DNA of 64,000 nucleotides from Mangrovimonas xylaniphaga (GTDB lineage Bacteria; Bacteroidota; Bacteroidia; Flavobacteriales; Flavobacteriaceae): the NCBI RefSeq assembly GCF_001280435.1, contig NZ_LBIP01000013.1:1240001-1304000 (forward strand), given 5' to 3'. Shown here piece by piece: positions 18,833 to 27,906 of the stretch (the stretch's first letter is position 1; each line of letters begins with the position of its first letter). The notes beneath the pieces were generated by a model. That model was not told the DNA's origin. It worked only from the letters and a program-made list of their open reading frames with translations, and searched no databases. Position numbers and translations under genes: made by a program.

Positions 18833-20668
18833 TTATTGATAGCCCTCTGCCTGAAGTGTAAACAATTCGGCATACAATTTTGGATGTGCCATGAGCTCTT
18901 CATGCGTGCCTATTTCCAACACACGACCTTCTTCCAACACCAAAATCCTATCGGCTTGTCGTACCGTACTAAACCTATGGGAAATCAAAATGCTCGTCTT
19001 TCCTTTGGTCAACCCAATAAAGCGCTCAAATACTTCACTTTCGGCCTTAGCATCAAGTGCTGACGTCGGCTCATCCAAAATCATCACCTCAGCATTTTTC
19101 ATATAAGCCCTTGCCAAAGCTACTTTTTGCCATTGTCCGCCCGAAAGCTCTTGACCGCTCACAAAGCGTTTTCCCAACTGTTGGTCGTAACCTTTGCTCA
19201 AAGCGTCCACCACTTCGTTTGCCAAACTTAAACGCGCTGCATTTTCAATCTTTTCTTGATTACCTAATTCTTTAATATCTCCTATGGCGATATTCTCTTT
19301 AACCGTGAATTCATATCTAAAGAAATCCTGAAAAATCACTCCAAAAAATTGCTGATAATCTGCCTTCTTAAACCTGTTGATATTCACACCATCTAACAGA
19401 ATCTCGCCCGAGGTTGGCTCATAAAAGCGTAATAACAATTTCGTAAGCGTCGTTTTTCCTGCCCCATTTTGCCCAACAAAAGCTAGTTTTTCTCCTGCCT
19501 TTAAAGTGAAACTTACACCTTTTAAAATCTCATGTTCTGAATCTGGATAGAAAAAATAGACATTCTTAAATTCAAAACCTTGTTGAATATGTTTGGGAAG
19601 CGGTACATATTCTTGAGTATTGGCATCTACTGAAATATCAATAAAATCGAAATAGTCCTTTAAATACAAAGCACTCTCCGAAATACGGGTAAATCTTGAA
19701 AAGAACTCCTGAAGATTCTTCATCAACCTATTAAAAGAGCCCGATAAAAAGGTTAATTCACCCAAAGTAATCACACCTGACAACACACGATAGATAATAA
19801 ACACATAGGCCGCATAATAACTTATGGAGCCCAAAACATTGAACAAAAACCCTAAAGCCGAACGTTTCACGGCCAAGGTTTTGTTGAGCTGATAGTACTC
19901 TTCAGAAAGATTCCGAAATCGATCTACTATAAAATCGGTAAGCCCAAACAATTTAATTTCTTTGGCTGTTTTATCATTAGCCCCTATAAACCGTAGATAG
20001 TCCAATTCACGACGCTCGGAAGTCCAACTTCTAGCCAAAGAATACTGCTGTTGGCTAAACCTCACTTCATTGATAAAAGAAGGAATGATACTCAACACCA
20101 ATAAAATGATAAGATAAGGCTCAAAATAGATAAGCCCTGCTACCAAAGTGGCAATGGAAATGGCGCTTTGTGCTTGACCCAACACATTAGACATCAATCC
20201 TACCCTACCCGTAGTTTGGGTACGCGCGCGTTCCAGTTTATCATAAAACTCCGAGTCCTCAAGCAGGCTAATGGTTACCTGATTAGTCTTTTGAATGATT
20301 GTAACAGACGTTGCAATATTGTATTCATCCCCCAACAAACCGTCCGTAAGGGAAATGGCCCTACTGATGAAATCCGATAGGATTACCAAGCCAAATTCAA
20401 TAGCGACATATGTCCACAATTGAGTATAATCGGTAGTTTCAATAGAAGTTTGGGAGATAATCTCATCAATAATCAATTTGCCCACCCATAAAATGACCAC
20501 GGGAAGTAAGGCTCCTATCAAACGGCAAACAGCCGACAAGACAAAAAGCTTTTTGTTGACATTCCAAATTTCCCTAAAAAAACGCGGAATATACACCAAA
20601 GCATTAAAGGAAGACCTTATGCTGGTTTTGTCCTCATCCTTAATTGATTTGGGTCTATGTCTTGCCAT
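18833..20668 (-). CDS. ABC transporter, fused permease and ATPase (exporter type)
   Basis: 611 residues. The N-terminal transmembrane domain (about 20-325, six helices) is followed by a nucleotide-binding domain with Walker A GQNGAGKTT, signature LSGGQWQKVALARA and Walker B MILDEPTSALDA, then the switch His in LISHRFSTV. This is a half-size exporter that must dimerise. The membrane domain begins after a basic, hydrophilic start (MARHRPKSIKDEDK). Substrate is unknown; lipid, peptide and drug export are all possible. It follows the suf operon terminator and leads a likely operon with DUF2480. Confidence 0.93.
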   Translation of the reverse strand: MARHRPKSIKDEDKTSIRSSFNALVYIPRFFREIWNVNKKLFVLSAVCRLIGALLPVVILWVGKLIIDEIISQTSIETTDYTQLWTYVAIEFGLVILSDFISRAISLTDGLLGDEYNIATSVTIIQKTNQVTISLLEDSEFYDKLERARTQTTGRVGLMSNVLGQAQSAISIATLVAGLIYFEPYLIILLVLSIIPSFINEVRFSQQQYSLARSWTSERRELDYLRFIGANDKTAKEIKLFGLTDFIVDRFRNLSEEYYQLNKTLAVKRSALGFLFNVLGSISYYAAYVFIIYRVLSGVITLGELTFLSGSFNRLMKNLQEFFSRFTRISESALYLKDYFDFIDISVDANTQEYVPLPKHIQQGFEFKNVYFFYPDSEHEILKGVSFTLKAGEKLAFVGQNGAGKTTLTKLLLRFYEPTSGEILLDGVNINRFKKADYQQFFGVIFQDFFRYEFTVKENIAIGDIKELGNQEKIENAARLSLANEVVDALSKGYDQQLGKRFVSGQELSGGQWQKVALARAYMKNAEVMILDEPTSALDAKAESEVFERFIGLTKGKTSILISHRFSTVRQADRILVLEEGRVLEIGTHEELMAHPKLYAELFTLQAEGYQ

Positions 20669-20693
20669 TTGTGTAAATCTTGTTACAAAATAG

Positions 20694-20717
20694 AAAAGGA
20701 CTTAATTAAGTCCTTTT
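20694..20717. terminator. Intrinsic terminator at the end of the suf operon
   Basis: A palindrome AAAAGGACTTAATTAAGTCC followed by TTTT, with A and T runs on either side. On the minus strand it lies just after the sufT stop codon and before the ABC exporter gene. Confidence 0.8.
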
Positions 20718-20739
20718 TAGTTATATAAATATTGAAATG

Positions 20740-21066
20740 CTACAGCATTCCCAATTCCAATTTTGCTTCTTCACTCATTAACTCTTGAGACCAAGGTGGG
20801 TCAAAAGTAATCTCTACCTCTGCAGACTTCACGTCGTTAAGAGATTTCACCTTTTCCTCAACTTCCAGAGGCAAGGTTTCTGCCACAGGACAGTTAGGAG
20901 TGGTAAGTGTCATTAGGATTTTCACATCGTAATCCTCGTTCACAAAAACATCATAAATCAACCCCAATTCGTAGATATCTACAGGAATTTCAGGGTCGAA
21001 AATAGTTTTTAAAACCCTTACAATTTTTTCTCCCAGGGCATTAGTATCTATAGTGGTATCGCTCAT
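20740..21066 (-). CDS. sufT: SufT-like Fe-S assembly factor (DUF59/MIP18 family)
   Basis: 108 residues. The DUF59 fold signature is present: ETxxxD-type PEIPVDIYELGLIYDV, LMTLTTPNCPVAETLP with the conserved Cys, and VEITFDPPWSQELMS. The family acts in maturation of Fe-S proteins, probably as a scaffold or delivery adaptor. It starts one base after the sufE stop codon and closes the suf operon, consistent with that role. Length is normal for the family. Confidence 0.92.
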   Translation of the reverse strand: MSDTTIDTNALGEKIVRVLKTIFDPEIPVDIYELGLIYDVFVNEDYDVKILMTLTTPNCPVAETLPLEVEEKVKSLNDVKSAEVEITFDPPWSQELMSEEAKLELGML

Positions 21067-21067
21067 C

Positions 21068-21505
21068 TTAGTTTAACTGTGTTTGGTATGCTATGGCATA
21101 CATTTTTAATTGTTTAATCATACTCACCAAACCATTAGCACGGGTTGGAGATAAGTGTTCCTTTAAACCAATTTCATCTATAAAATCGGTATTGGCAGCA
21201 ATAATGTCCGAAGGACTTTGGTTTGAAAACACCCTAATAAGAATGGCTATGATTCCTTTGGTGATGATAGCATCACTATCGGCGGTAAACACCACCTTTT
21301 CATCTTCCAATTGGGCATGTACCCAAACCTTACTTTGACAACCTTTGATAATATTGTCATCCGTTTTGTATTGCTCATCGATTAATGGCAAGGTCTTGCC
21401 CAAATCGATCATATATTGATAACGCTCTTCCCAATCGTCAAACATTGAGAACTCGTCGATAATGTCATTTTGAATATCCTGTATACTCACGTCGTTTATT
21501 TTCAT
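21068..21505 (-). CDS. sufE: SufE, sulfur acceptor for cysteine desulfurase
   Basis: The start chosen gives MKINDVSIQDIQNDI; an ATG twelve bases further upstream would add MYFC, which is unusual for the family. The 145 residues hold the SufE pattern DDWEERYQYMIDLG, the active-site Cys in IIKGCQSKVWV (residue 56 from this start) and LSPTRANG. SufE takes persulfide sulfur from SufS and hands it to SufB. It lies between an embedded lipoprotein gene and sufT in the same operon. Confidence 0.94.
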   Translation of the reverse strand: MKINDVSIQDIQNDIIDEFSMFDDWEERYQYMIDLGKTLPLIDEQYKTDDNIIKGCQSKVWVHAQLEDEKVVFTADSDAIITKGIIAILIRVFSNQSPSDIIAANTDFIDEIGLKEHLSPTRANGLVSMIKQLKMYAIAYQTQLN

Positions 21506-21527
21506 ACAAAAATACAAAAGTTAGCCG

Positions 21528-21986
21528 TTATTCAACTTTTTCCCCCAAGGATAGTAATTGAAGAACAAGCGGTTCGATTTCTTTTGGAGGATTGCCGTGA
21601 TCAAAAGAAGGACTATGGAACAAGGTTCCTTGATCGGTGATTTTCAGTACCGCAATCAACGCTCCGTCATACTGATGTGCCTTGGAGGGCACCTCCAAAT
21701 TTTTAAGTTCGTTTAAGTCTATTGTATCTACTAAAGCATAGATTGAAGACAGCTCTTGTGCCGTACACTGCACAACTTTTGGCTCTTGGGCTCTATCCAA
21801 TTGCACAGTCAAAGAATCACCTTCCAATACAATTCGTTTGTAAGCGCCTCGCGTCAACGCCGAATATTCTACAATGTACTGGTGCTTCTCTTGCTCTTGC
21901 AATTTGACTTCTTCATTTGCTTGCGCTTTGGTACCACAGCAGCTGTACAACACAAAAAGATTTAAAACTAACAATAGCTTATTCAC
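21528..21986 (-). CDS. Unknown lipoprotein embedded in the suf operon
   Basis: 152 residues. A short signal (MNKLLLVLNLFVLYSC) leads to a lipobox whose lipidated Cys is followed by a second Cys. The mature part is a soluble mixed alpha/beta domain of about 130 residues with motifs such as YSALTRGAYKRIVLEGDSL and GALIAVLKITDQGTL. No catalytic or metal motif is apparent. It sits between sufS and sufE with short gaps and is codirectional, so cotranscription is likely. Whether it has anything to do with Fe-S assembly is unknown; a periplasmic lipoprotein is an odd member of a cytoplasmic pathway operon. Confidence 0.82.
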   Translation of the reverse strand: MNKLLLVLNLFVLYSCCGTKAQANEEVKLQEQEKHQYIVEYSALTRGAYKRIVLEGDSLTVQLDRAQEPKVVQCTAQELSSIYALVDTIDLNELKNLEVPSKAHQYDGALIAVLKITDQGTLFHSPSFDHGNPPKEIEPLVLQLLSLGEKVE

Positions 21987-22041
21987 AGATAACTAATTTT
22001 AAATTATGATCGCATGGTTACAAAAAGAAGCCAAACTTTGG

Positions 22042-23256
22042 TTATGATAACATCATTTTAGCCTTTTTAACCCCCGCTACCAAGGCATCGATTTCCTCCT
22101 TGGTATTATAAAAAGCGAAGGAAGCCCTCACTGTTCCAGGAATTTTAAAGTAATCCATAATCGGTTGTGCGCAATGATGTCCTGTACGGACTGCAATGCC
22201 CATTTTGTCCAAAATAGTTCCCACATCATATGGGTGGATACCTTCCAAATTAAAGGAAATCACTGAAGTTTTCTCTTCGGAAGTTCCGTAGATTTTTAGG
22301 CCTTCAATGTCCAGCAATTTTTCAGTGGCGTACTCCAACAACTCATGTTCATAAGTGGCAATGTCATCAAAACCTATCGCGTTTAAATAGTCTATGGCCG
22401 CTCCAAAGGCAATCCCTCCACAAATATTTGGCGTCCCCGCTTCAAATTTATGAGGCAAATCCGCATAAGTTGTTTTTTCAAAGGTCACCTCTGCAATCAT
22501 TTCACCGCCTCCTTGATAAGGGGGTAATTTTTTTAGCCATTCCTCCTTTCCATACAGCATGCCCACTCCCGTTGGTCCACACATTTTATGCCCTGAAGCC
22601 ACATAAAAATCCACATCCAATTTCTGAACATCCGGTTTTATATGTGGACATGCCTGAGCACCATCAATCAAAACTGCTGCACCTACCGCATGGGCCTTTT
22701 CAATAATGCTTTCAATAGGATTGATAGTCCCCAAAGCATTAGAAATATGGTTCACAAACACCAATTTGGTGTTCGCACTTAAAAGTTCTTCAAAAGCACT
22801 CATTACTAAAGCGCCTTCATCATTCATAGGAATCACTTTTAAATTAGCTCCCGTGCGCTCACACAACATCTGCCAAGGCACAATATTACTGTGGTGCTCA
22901 AGGGCCGATACAATAATTTCGTCTCCTTGTTTCAACAAAGCAGAAAATCCATTGGCCACCAAATTAATACCATGCGTGGTCCCTGAAGTAAAAATGATTT
23001 CACAGGGATGTTTGGCATTAAAATGTGTTTGAATGGTATGTCTCGCCTGCTCATATTTATCTGTTGCCTCTTGGCTTAAACTATGCACCCCTCTGTGGAT
23101 ATTGGCATTATAATGACTGTAATAATCAACAATAACATCAATGACCTGTTGGGGTGTTTGGGATGTGGCAGCATTATCAAAATACACCAAAGGTTTTCCA
23201 TTCACCTGACGGTTAAGAATGGGAAAATCTTGTCTGATGGCTTCTACTTTAAACAT
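22042..23256 (-). CDS. sufS: SufS-type cysteine desulfurase
   Basis: The start chosen (MFKVEAIRQDFPILNRQVNG) fits the family; the longer frame from 23313 adds 19 residues that overlap the upstream terminator hairpin. The 404 residues hold the PLP-binding Lys in VASGHKMCGPTG, IDGAQACPH and the catalytic Cys loop RTGHHCAQPIM. This is a class II (SufS/CsdA) enzyme, which converts cysteine to alanine and passes persulfide to SufE. It follows sufD across a terminator-like hairpin. Confidence 0.95.
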   Translation of the reverse strand: MFKVEAIRQDFPILNRQVNGKPLVYFDNAATSQTPQQVIDVIVDYYSHYNANIHRGVHSLSQEATDKYEQARHTIQTHFNAKHPCEIIFTSGTTHGINLVANGFSALLKQGDEIIVSALEHHSNIVPWQMLCERTGANLKVIPMNDEGALVMSAFEELLSANTKLVFVNHISNALGTINPIESIIEKAHAVGAAVLIDGAQACPHIKPDVQKLDVDFYVASGHKMCGPTGVGMLYGKEEWLKKLPPYQGGGEMIAEVTFEKTTYADLPHKFEAGTPNICGGIAFGAAIDYLNAIGFDDIATYEHELLEYATEKLLDIEGLKIYGTSEEKTSVISFNLEGIHPYDVGTILDKMGIAVRTGHHCAQPIMDYFKIPGTVRASFAFYNTKEEIDALVAGVKKAKMMLS

Positions 23257-23310
23257 GGTAATGATCTCTCTTTTTATAATAGCCCATAGGCTAACATCGA
23301 CCCAGTGCAA

Positions 23311-23348
23311 CAAAAAAGGGAAGGATTTTACATATTGGCCCTTCCCTT
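23311..23348 (-). terminator. Terminator-like hairpin between sufD and sufS
   Basis: On the minus strand, AAGGGAAGG and CCTTCCCTT pair across a 15-base loop, and the hairpin is followed by TTTTTT. It lies after the sufD stop codon and before the sufS start codon, so it may attenuate expression of sufS-sufE-sufT relative to sufABCD. Confidence 0.65.
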
Positions 23349-23358
23349 AATTTTTGTT

Positions 23359-24672
23359 TTATAAGTCAAATCCAATATTGACACCCAGTTTTTTGGCAAT
23401 CAATTTTGTAATACGTTTTTTAATTTCAGGGATTTTAACGGAATCCAATACATTGTTACTGAAAGCGTACATCAACAGTGCTCTTGCCTCCTTTTCTGGA
23501 ATTCCTCGGGAACGCAGATAGAACATCGCGCTCTCGTCCAATGCTCCAATGGTACATCCATGCGAACACTTCACGTCATCTGCAAAAATCTCCAACTGTG
23601 GTTTGGTGTTGATAGTGGCCTTATCGCTCACCAAAATATTGTTGTTAGCCTGAAAAGCATTGGTTTTTTGCGCTTCTTTTTCAACAATCACCTTACCGTT
23701 GAACACCCCTGTAGCATTGTCGCCATAGATACCTTTATAATCTTGGTGGCTTTCACAGTTTGGTTCGATATGGTGTACCAAAGTACTATGGTCTACATGT
23801 TGCTTGTCACCAATAATAGTCACACCTTTTAGGGTAGAATCGATACGCTCACCATGTTGGAAGAAATTCAGATTGTTTCTCGTCAATTTCCCTCCAAATG
23901 AAAAGGTATGTACCGAGGCATGACTCTCCTGCTTTTGCTTGATAAACGTATTATCAATCAAAGACGCATTTTCATTGTCATTTTGTAGTTTGTAATAATC
24001 TACAATTGCTCTTTTATTGGCAAAAATTTCGGTAACACTATTGGTCAACACAGGGTTATCCGTCAAACTTTGGTGACGCTCGATAATTTGAACATGTGAA
24101 TTTTCATCCACAACAATCAAGTTACGAGGTTGCAACATTAAAGCCGCCTCATTACCAGTTGAAAAATGCACAATTTGAATTGGCTTTTCAACAATTTTAT
24201 TCTTTGGAATATGAATATAGGCTCCTTCATTTGAAAAGGCCGTATTCAAGGACGTCATGCTATCATCCTTTGCTGCCTTGTTGAAATAATTTTCAATTAC
24301 CAAGCGGTATTTTGGCTTGGTAATGGCAGACGACATCAAGCATACATCCACACCTTCATGGGTAGTTTGCGACAAATGCGAAGAATACTTTCCATCGATA
24401 AAAATGATTTTATACGAATCGATATCATGAATCAAATAGGGTTTGATATCCTTGTATTCTATCGCTTTTTCCCCTTTGGAAAACAGGCTGTAATCATGCT
24501 TTAAAACCGTGTTTAAAGACGTGTATTTCCAAGCCTCATCCTTTTTGGAAGGAAAGCCATTTTCCTCAAATATTTTTATAGCATTGTTTCTTATGGCATG
24601 CAAAGGCGAGTGATCCTCTAGGTTATCCTCGAATGCAAAGTAAGAAGCAACTAATTTTTCTTTTAAATCCAT
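23359..24672 (-). CDS. sufD: SufD, Fe-S cluster assembly scaffold subunit
   Basis: The start chosen (MDLKEKLVASYFAFEDN) is one of two close ATGs; the other adds five residues. The 437 residues carry the SufB/SufD beta-helix domain with NCESHQDYKGIYGD, FNGKVIVEKEAQKTNAFQAN, KPQLEIFADDVKCSHGCTIG and the C-terminal helix SRGIPEKEARALLMYAF. SufD forms the SufBC2D scaffold complex with SufB and SufC and is needed for iron entry. It follows sufC by 46 bases. Confidence 0.96.
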   Translation of the reverse strand: MDLKEKLVASYFAFEDNLEDHSPLHAIRNNAIKIFEENGFPSKKDEAWKYTSLNTVLKHDYSLFSKGEKAIEYKDIKPYLIHDIDSYKIIFIDGKYSSHLSQTTHEGVDVCLMSSAITKPKYRLVIENYFNKAAKDDSMTSLNTAFSNEGAYIHIPKNKIVEKPIQIVHFSTGNEAALMLQPRNLIVVDENSHVQIIERHQSLTDNPVLTNSVTEIFANKRAIVDYYKLQNDNENASLIDNTFIKQKQESHASVHTFSFGGKLTRNNLNFFQHGERIDSTLKGVTIIGDKQHVDHSTLVHHIEPNCESHQDYKGIYGDNATGVFNGKVIVEKEAQKTNAFQANNNILVSDKATINTKPQLEIFADDVKCSHGCTIGALDESAMFYLRSRGIPEKEARALLMYAFSNNVLDSVKIPEIKKRITKLIAKKLGVNIGFDL

Positions 24673-24718
24673 AGGTTCAATCTTCAATAATCAGTAAGAA
24701 AACAACGGTTTTCCAAGT

Positions 24719-25471
24719 TTAGGCGTTTACTTCTTCCTTGATCCAGTCGTACCCCTTTTCCTCTAATTCATGAGCCAATTCCTTGCCTCCTGATTTTACA
24801 ATTCTACCTTTATATAACACATGCACATAATCTGGCACGATATAGTCCAACAAACGTTGGTAGTGGGTAATAACTACCACAGCGTTGTCCTTGTTTTTTA
24901 ATTTATTCACCCCATTGGCAACAATACGAAGGGCGTCGATATCCAACCCTGAATCCGTTTCGTCAAGGATGGCCAATTTTGGCTCCAACATAGCCATTTG
25001 GAAAATTTCGTTACGTTTCTTCTCTCCTCCAGAAAACCCTTCGTTTAAGGAACGTGACAAGAATTTTCTATCGATTTCCAATAATTCGGATTTCTCACGA
25101 ATCAATTTCAGCATTTCATTGGCCGGCATTTCTTCCAAGCCTTTCGCCTTTCGGGTTTCGTTGATGGCCGTTTTCATAAAGTTGGTCACCGAAACACCAG
25201 GAATTTCAACAGGATATTGAAATGACAAAAAGATTCCCTTATGGGCACGCTCTTCCGCCGAAAGCTCATCGATAGCTTCTCCTTCCAAAAGGATTTCGCC
25301 TTCTTCTACTTCATAATCTTCCTTCCCTGCAATAACCGAAGCCAAGGTACTTTTTCCAGAACCGTTAGGCCCCATGATGGCATGAACTTCACCAGGTTTT
25401 ACTTCTAGGTTAATTCCTCTAAGAATTCCTTTATCCTCAACACTTGCGTGTAAATTGGTAATCTTTAACAT
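24719..25471 (-). CDS. sufC: SufC, ATPase of the Fe-S assembly complex
   Basis: 250 residues. Walker A is GPNGSGKST, the signature [15 protein letters not shown] and Walker [15 protein letters not shown], all SufC-specific variants of the ABC ATPase motifs. There are no membrane segments, as expected for a cytoplasmic subunit that dimerises on SufB-SufD. It begins two bases after the stop codon of the embedded lipoprotein gene, so the two are tightly cotranscribed. Confidence 0.97.
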   Translation of the reverse strand: MLKITNLHASVEDKGILRGINLEVKPGEVHAIMGPNGSGKSTLASVIAGKEDYEVEEGEILLEGEAIDELSAEERAHKGIFLSFQYPVEIPGVSVTNFMKTAINETRKAKGLEEMPANEMLKLIREKSELLEIDRKFLSRSLNEGFSGGEKKRNEIFQMAMLEPKLAILDETDSGLDIDALRIVANGVNKLKNKDNAVVVITHYQRLLDYIVPDYVHVLYKGRIVKSGGKELAHELEEKGYDWIKEEVNA

Positions 25472-25473
25472 AC

Positions 25474-25881
25474 TTATTCTGCTCCTAATTTAATAACATC
25501 CTTTTCCTTGTTAGATGCCATAACTTTAATAATTTCTTTTATATCAAAACGGTTGTCCCAACCTTCTTCCCCTTCCGGTTTTGGAGTAATCACCCCTCTC
25601 ACCTGAACAGTTACATAATCGGTTGGTTCTACCTTATAGGCCTTTGCCATATCATCCAACTCATGCATCTTCTCATTAATCACAACCGCATAAACCTCAG
25701 ACGGTGTGTGCAACACAGCGGCATCGGCATAGTACACAAACTCTCCGGTCATTTCTACATACCCATCATTTTTTTGGGCAGTTTCAGTAACGGCATCTCC
25801 AGTTGCCTCCATAGGTTTTGATTCGTTTTTACAGCTTAAAGCCAATCCGGCTATACATAATAATGTGAAGATGTTTTTCAT
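25474..25881 (-). CDS. Unknown lipoprotein embedded between sufB and sufC
   Basis: The start [17 protein letters not shown] gives a clean lipoprotein signal; an ATG four codons upstream is less fitting. The mature 119 residues begin with a flexible acidic linker and then form a beta-rich domain ([58 protein letters not shown]). The last part resembles a small OB-fold like that of NlpE-type lipoproteins, a tentative comparison. There is no Cys in the mature part besides the lipidated one, so it cannot be a classical Fe-S carrier. Its two-base spacing to sufC shows operon membership. Confidence 0.85.
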   Translation of the reverse strand: MKNIFTLLCIAGLALSCKNESKPMEATGDAVTETAQKNDGYVEMTGEFVYYADAAVLHTPSEVYAVVINEKMHELDDMAKAYKVEPTDYVTVQVRGVITPKPEGEEGWDNRFDIKEIIKVMASNKEKDVIKLGAE

Positions 25882-25935
25882 ATATGAATTCACTTTTTGG
25901 ATGTTACACTTTTAATTTATAGTCTCATCTAATGT

Positions 25936-27384
25936 TTATCCTACGGAACCTTCCAAACTAATTTCCAATAGTTTTTGGGCCTCAACCGCAAACTCCATTG
26001 GCAATTTGTTCAACACCTCCTTACTGAATCCGTTTACGATAAGTGCAATCGCTTTTTCAGTGTCGATACCACGTTGGTTACAGTAAAAAATCTGGTCTTC
26101 ACCAATTTTACTGGTCGTGGCCTCGTGCTCAATTTGAGCCGTTTTATTTTTAGCTTCGATGTATGGGAAGGTATGGGCGCCACACTCATTACCCATCAAC
26201 AAACTATCACATTGCGAAAAGTTTCTCGCGTTTTCTGCTCTTGAATGTACCTGAACCAAACCTCTATAGGAGTTTTGGGATTTTCCTGCAGAAATACCTT
26301 TGGAAATAATGGTCGACTTAGTATTCTTACCTAAGTGAATCATTTTCGTTCCAGTATCTGCCTGTTGAAAGTTATTGGTAACAGCAATAGAATAAAATTC
26401 TCCTACCGAATTATCCCCTTTCAATACACAGCTTGGATATTTCCAAGTCACGGCACTACCCGTTTCTACCTGCGTCCAAGAAATCTTGGCATTGGTTTCA
26501 CACAATCCACGTTTGGTCACAAAATTGAAAACCCCTCCTTTTCCTTCGGAGTTTCCTGGATACCAGTTTTGCACTGTGGAATATTTGATTTCGGCATCGT
26601 CCATAGCAATCAATTCCACCACCGCAGCATGCAATTGGTTTTCGTCCCTACTTGGAGCGGTACATCCTTCCAAATAACTTACATAACTACCTTCATCGGC
26701 GATGACCAAGGTACGCTCAAACTGTCCTGTTCCTGCTTGGTTAATTCTAAAATAGGTAGACAATTCCATTGGACATTTTACCCCTTTTGGAATATAACAG
26801 AAACTACCATCACTAAACACAGCACTGTTCAATGCCGCATAAAAGTTATCCTTTTGTGGCACTACAGTCCCAATGTATTTTTTCACCAATTCTGGATGCT
26901 CTTGAATAGCTTCGGAAATGGAACAGAAGATAATTCCCTTTTCAGCCAAGGTCTTTTTAAAAGTAGTGGCAACCGAAACGGAATCCACAACCACATCCAT
27001 AGCAACACCAGCCAATTTCTTTTGCTCATCCAAAGAAATTCCCAACTTCTCAAACGTAGCCAACAGCTCAGGATCTACTTCATCCAAGCTATTGTATTTC
27101 GCCTTTTTGTTAGGGGCTGAATAATAGGAAATCGCCTGAAAATCAGGTTTTTCATAGTGAACATTGGCCCACTCTGGCTCTACCATGTCTTCCCAAGCTC
27201 TAAACGCTTCCAACCGCCAATCGGTCATCCATTCTGGCTCTTCTTTCTTTTTGGAAATAGCCCTAATAATCTCCTCGTTCAATCCAACGGGAAAGGTTTC
27301 GGACTCTATGTCTGTATAAAAACCGTACTCGTATTCTTTGGTTTTTAACTCTTCTCTTAAATCGTCTTCAGTATACTTACTCAT
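25936..27384 (-). CDS. sufB: SufB, Fe-S cluster assembly scaffold
   Basis: 482 residues, normal for SufB. Hallmarks include [76 protein letters not shown], and the cluster-ligating region near the end ([20 protein letters not shown]). SufB is the subunit on which the nascent cluster is built from SufE sulfur. It follows the A-type carrier by 17 bases. Confidence 0.97.
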   Translation of the reverse strand: MSKYTEDDLREELKTKEYEYGFYTDIESETFPVGLNEEIIRAISKKKEEPEWMTDWRLEAFRAWEDMVEPEWANVHYEKPDFQAISYYSAPNKKAKYNSLDEVDPELLATFEKLGISLDEQKKLAGVAMDVVVDSVSVATTFKKTLAEKGIIFCSISEAIQEHPELVKKYIGTVVPQKDNFYAALNSAVFSDGSFCYIPKGVKCPMELSTYFRINQAGTGQFERTLVIADEGSYVSYLEGCTAPSRDENQLHAAVVELIAMDDAEIKYSTVQNWYPGNSEGKGGVFNFVTKRGLCETNAKISWTQVETGSAVTWKYPSCVLKGDNSVGEFYSIAVTNNFQQADTGTKMIHLGKNTKSTIISKGISAGKSQNSYRGLVQVHSRAENARNFSQCDSLLMGNECGAHTFPYIEAKNKTAQIEHEATTSKIGEDQIFYCNQRGIDTEKAIALIVNGFSKEVLNKLPMEFAVEAQKLLEISLEGSVG

Positions 27385-27401
27385 TCTCTTTACGCTTCAA
27401 T

Positions 27402-27731
27402 TTATAGTGAAAACGACTCACCACAACCACAAGTTCTGTTAGCATTTGGGTTGTTGAATACAAAACCGCTTCCATTTAAACCTCCGGAATACTCCAAGGT
27501 GGTACCTATCAGGTATAAAAAACTCTTTTTGTCTACGATGATTCTAACACCATTGTCCTCAAACACCTTATCATCGCCTTGCTGTTCCTTGTCAAACTTT
27601 AAGTCGTAAGACAGACCAGAACACCCTCCGCTTTTCACACCTACTCGAACAAAATCAGTGGCAGAATTATAGCCATCTTCGGCCATTAATTCCACAACTT
27701 TCTTTTTAGCCGCTTCTGATACTTTTATCAT
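27402..27731 (-). CDS. sufA: A-type Fe-S carrier (HesB/IscA/SufA family)
   Basis: 109 residues. The three conserved cysteines are present in the family pattern: SGGCSGLSYDL and the C-terminal NRTCGCGESFSL. A-type carriers receive clusters from the SufBCD scaffold and deliver them to apoproteins. It is the first gene of the suf operon, directly behind a good promoter. SufA, IscA and ErpA are not separable from sequence alone; context favours SufA. Confidence 0.94.
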   Translation of the reverse strand: MIKVSEAAKKKVVELMAEDGYNSATDFVRVGVKSGGCSGLSYDLKFDKEQQGDDKVFEDNGVRIIVDKKSFLYLIGTTLEYSGGLNGSGFVFNNPNANRTCGCGESFSL

Positions 27732-27760
27732 AATAATGTAGATTACATCTAAATAGACTG

Positions 27761-27790
27761 CAAATATACAATATAAGTAGGCTTAATCAA
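27761..27790 (-). promoter_or_regulatory. Promoter of the suf operon
   Basis: Minus strand TTG, 19-base spacer, then TATATTTG, which fits the Bacteroidota consensus TAnnTTTG exactly at -7. The predicted start site leaves a leader of about 20-25 bases before sufA. No IscR-like palindrome is obvious. Confidence 0.6.
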
Positions 27791-27906
27791 GCGAACCTAA
27801 CATTATATTAGCAAATAGGTCTATAGAAAGTATTGATGCCCTAGGACGCTGTCCATTATCTTAAAAATGATTCCTCAAATCATCCAATTATCCTTAAATT
27901 TGCAGC

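Noticed and set aside
23257-23313. Longer N-terminus for SufS
   Set aside because: The extra 19 residues overlap the sufD terminator hairpin's T run and are unlike SufS N-termini; the ATG at 23256 begins MFKVEAIRQDFPIL as expected.
26335-27120. 261-codon open frame on the plus strand
   Set aside because: It lies wholly antisense to sufB, which has full conserved motifs; the translation has no family features.
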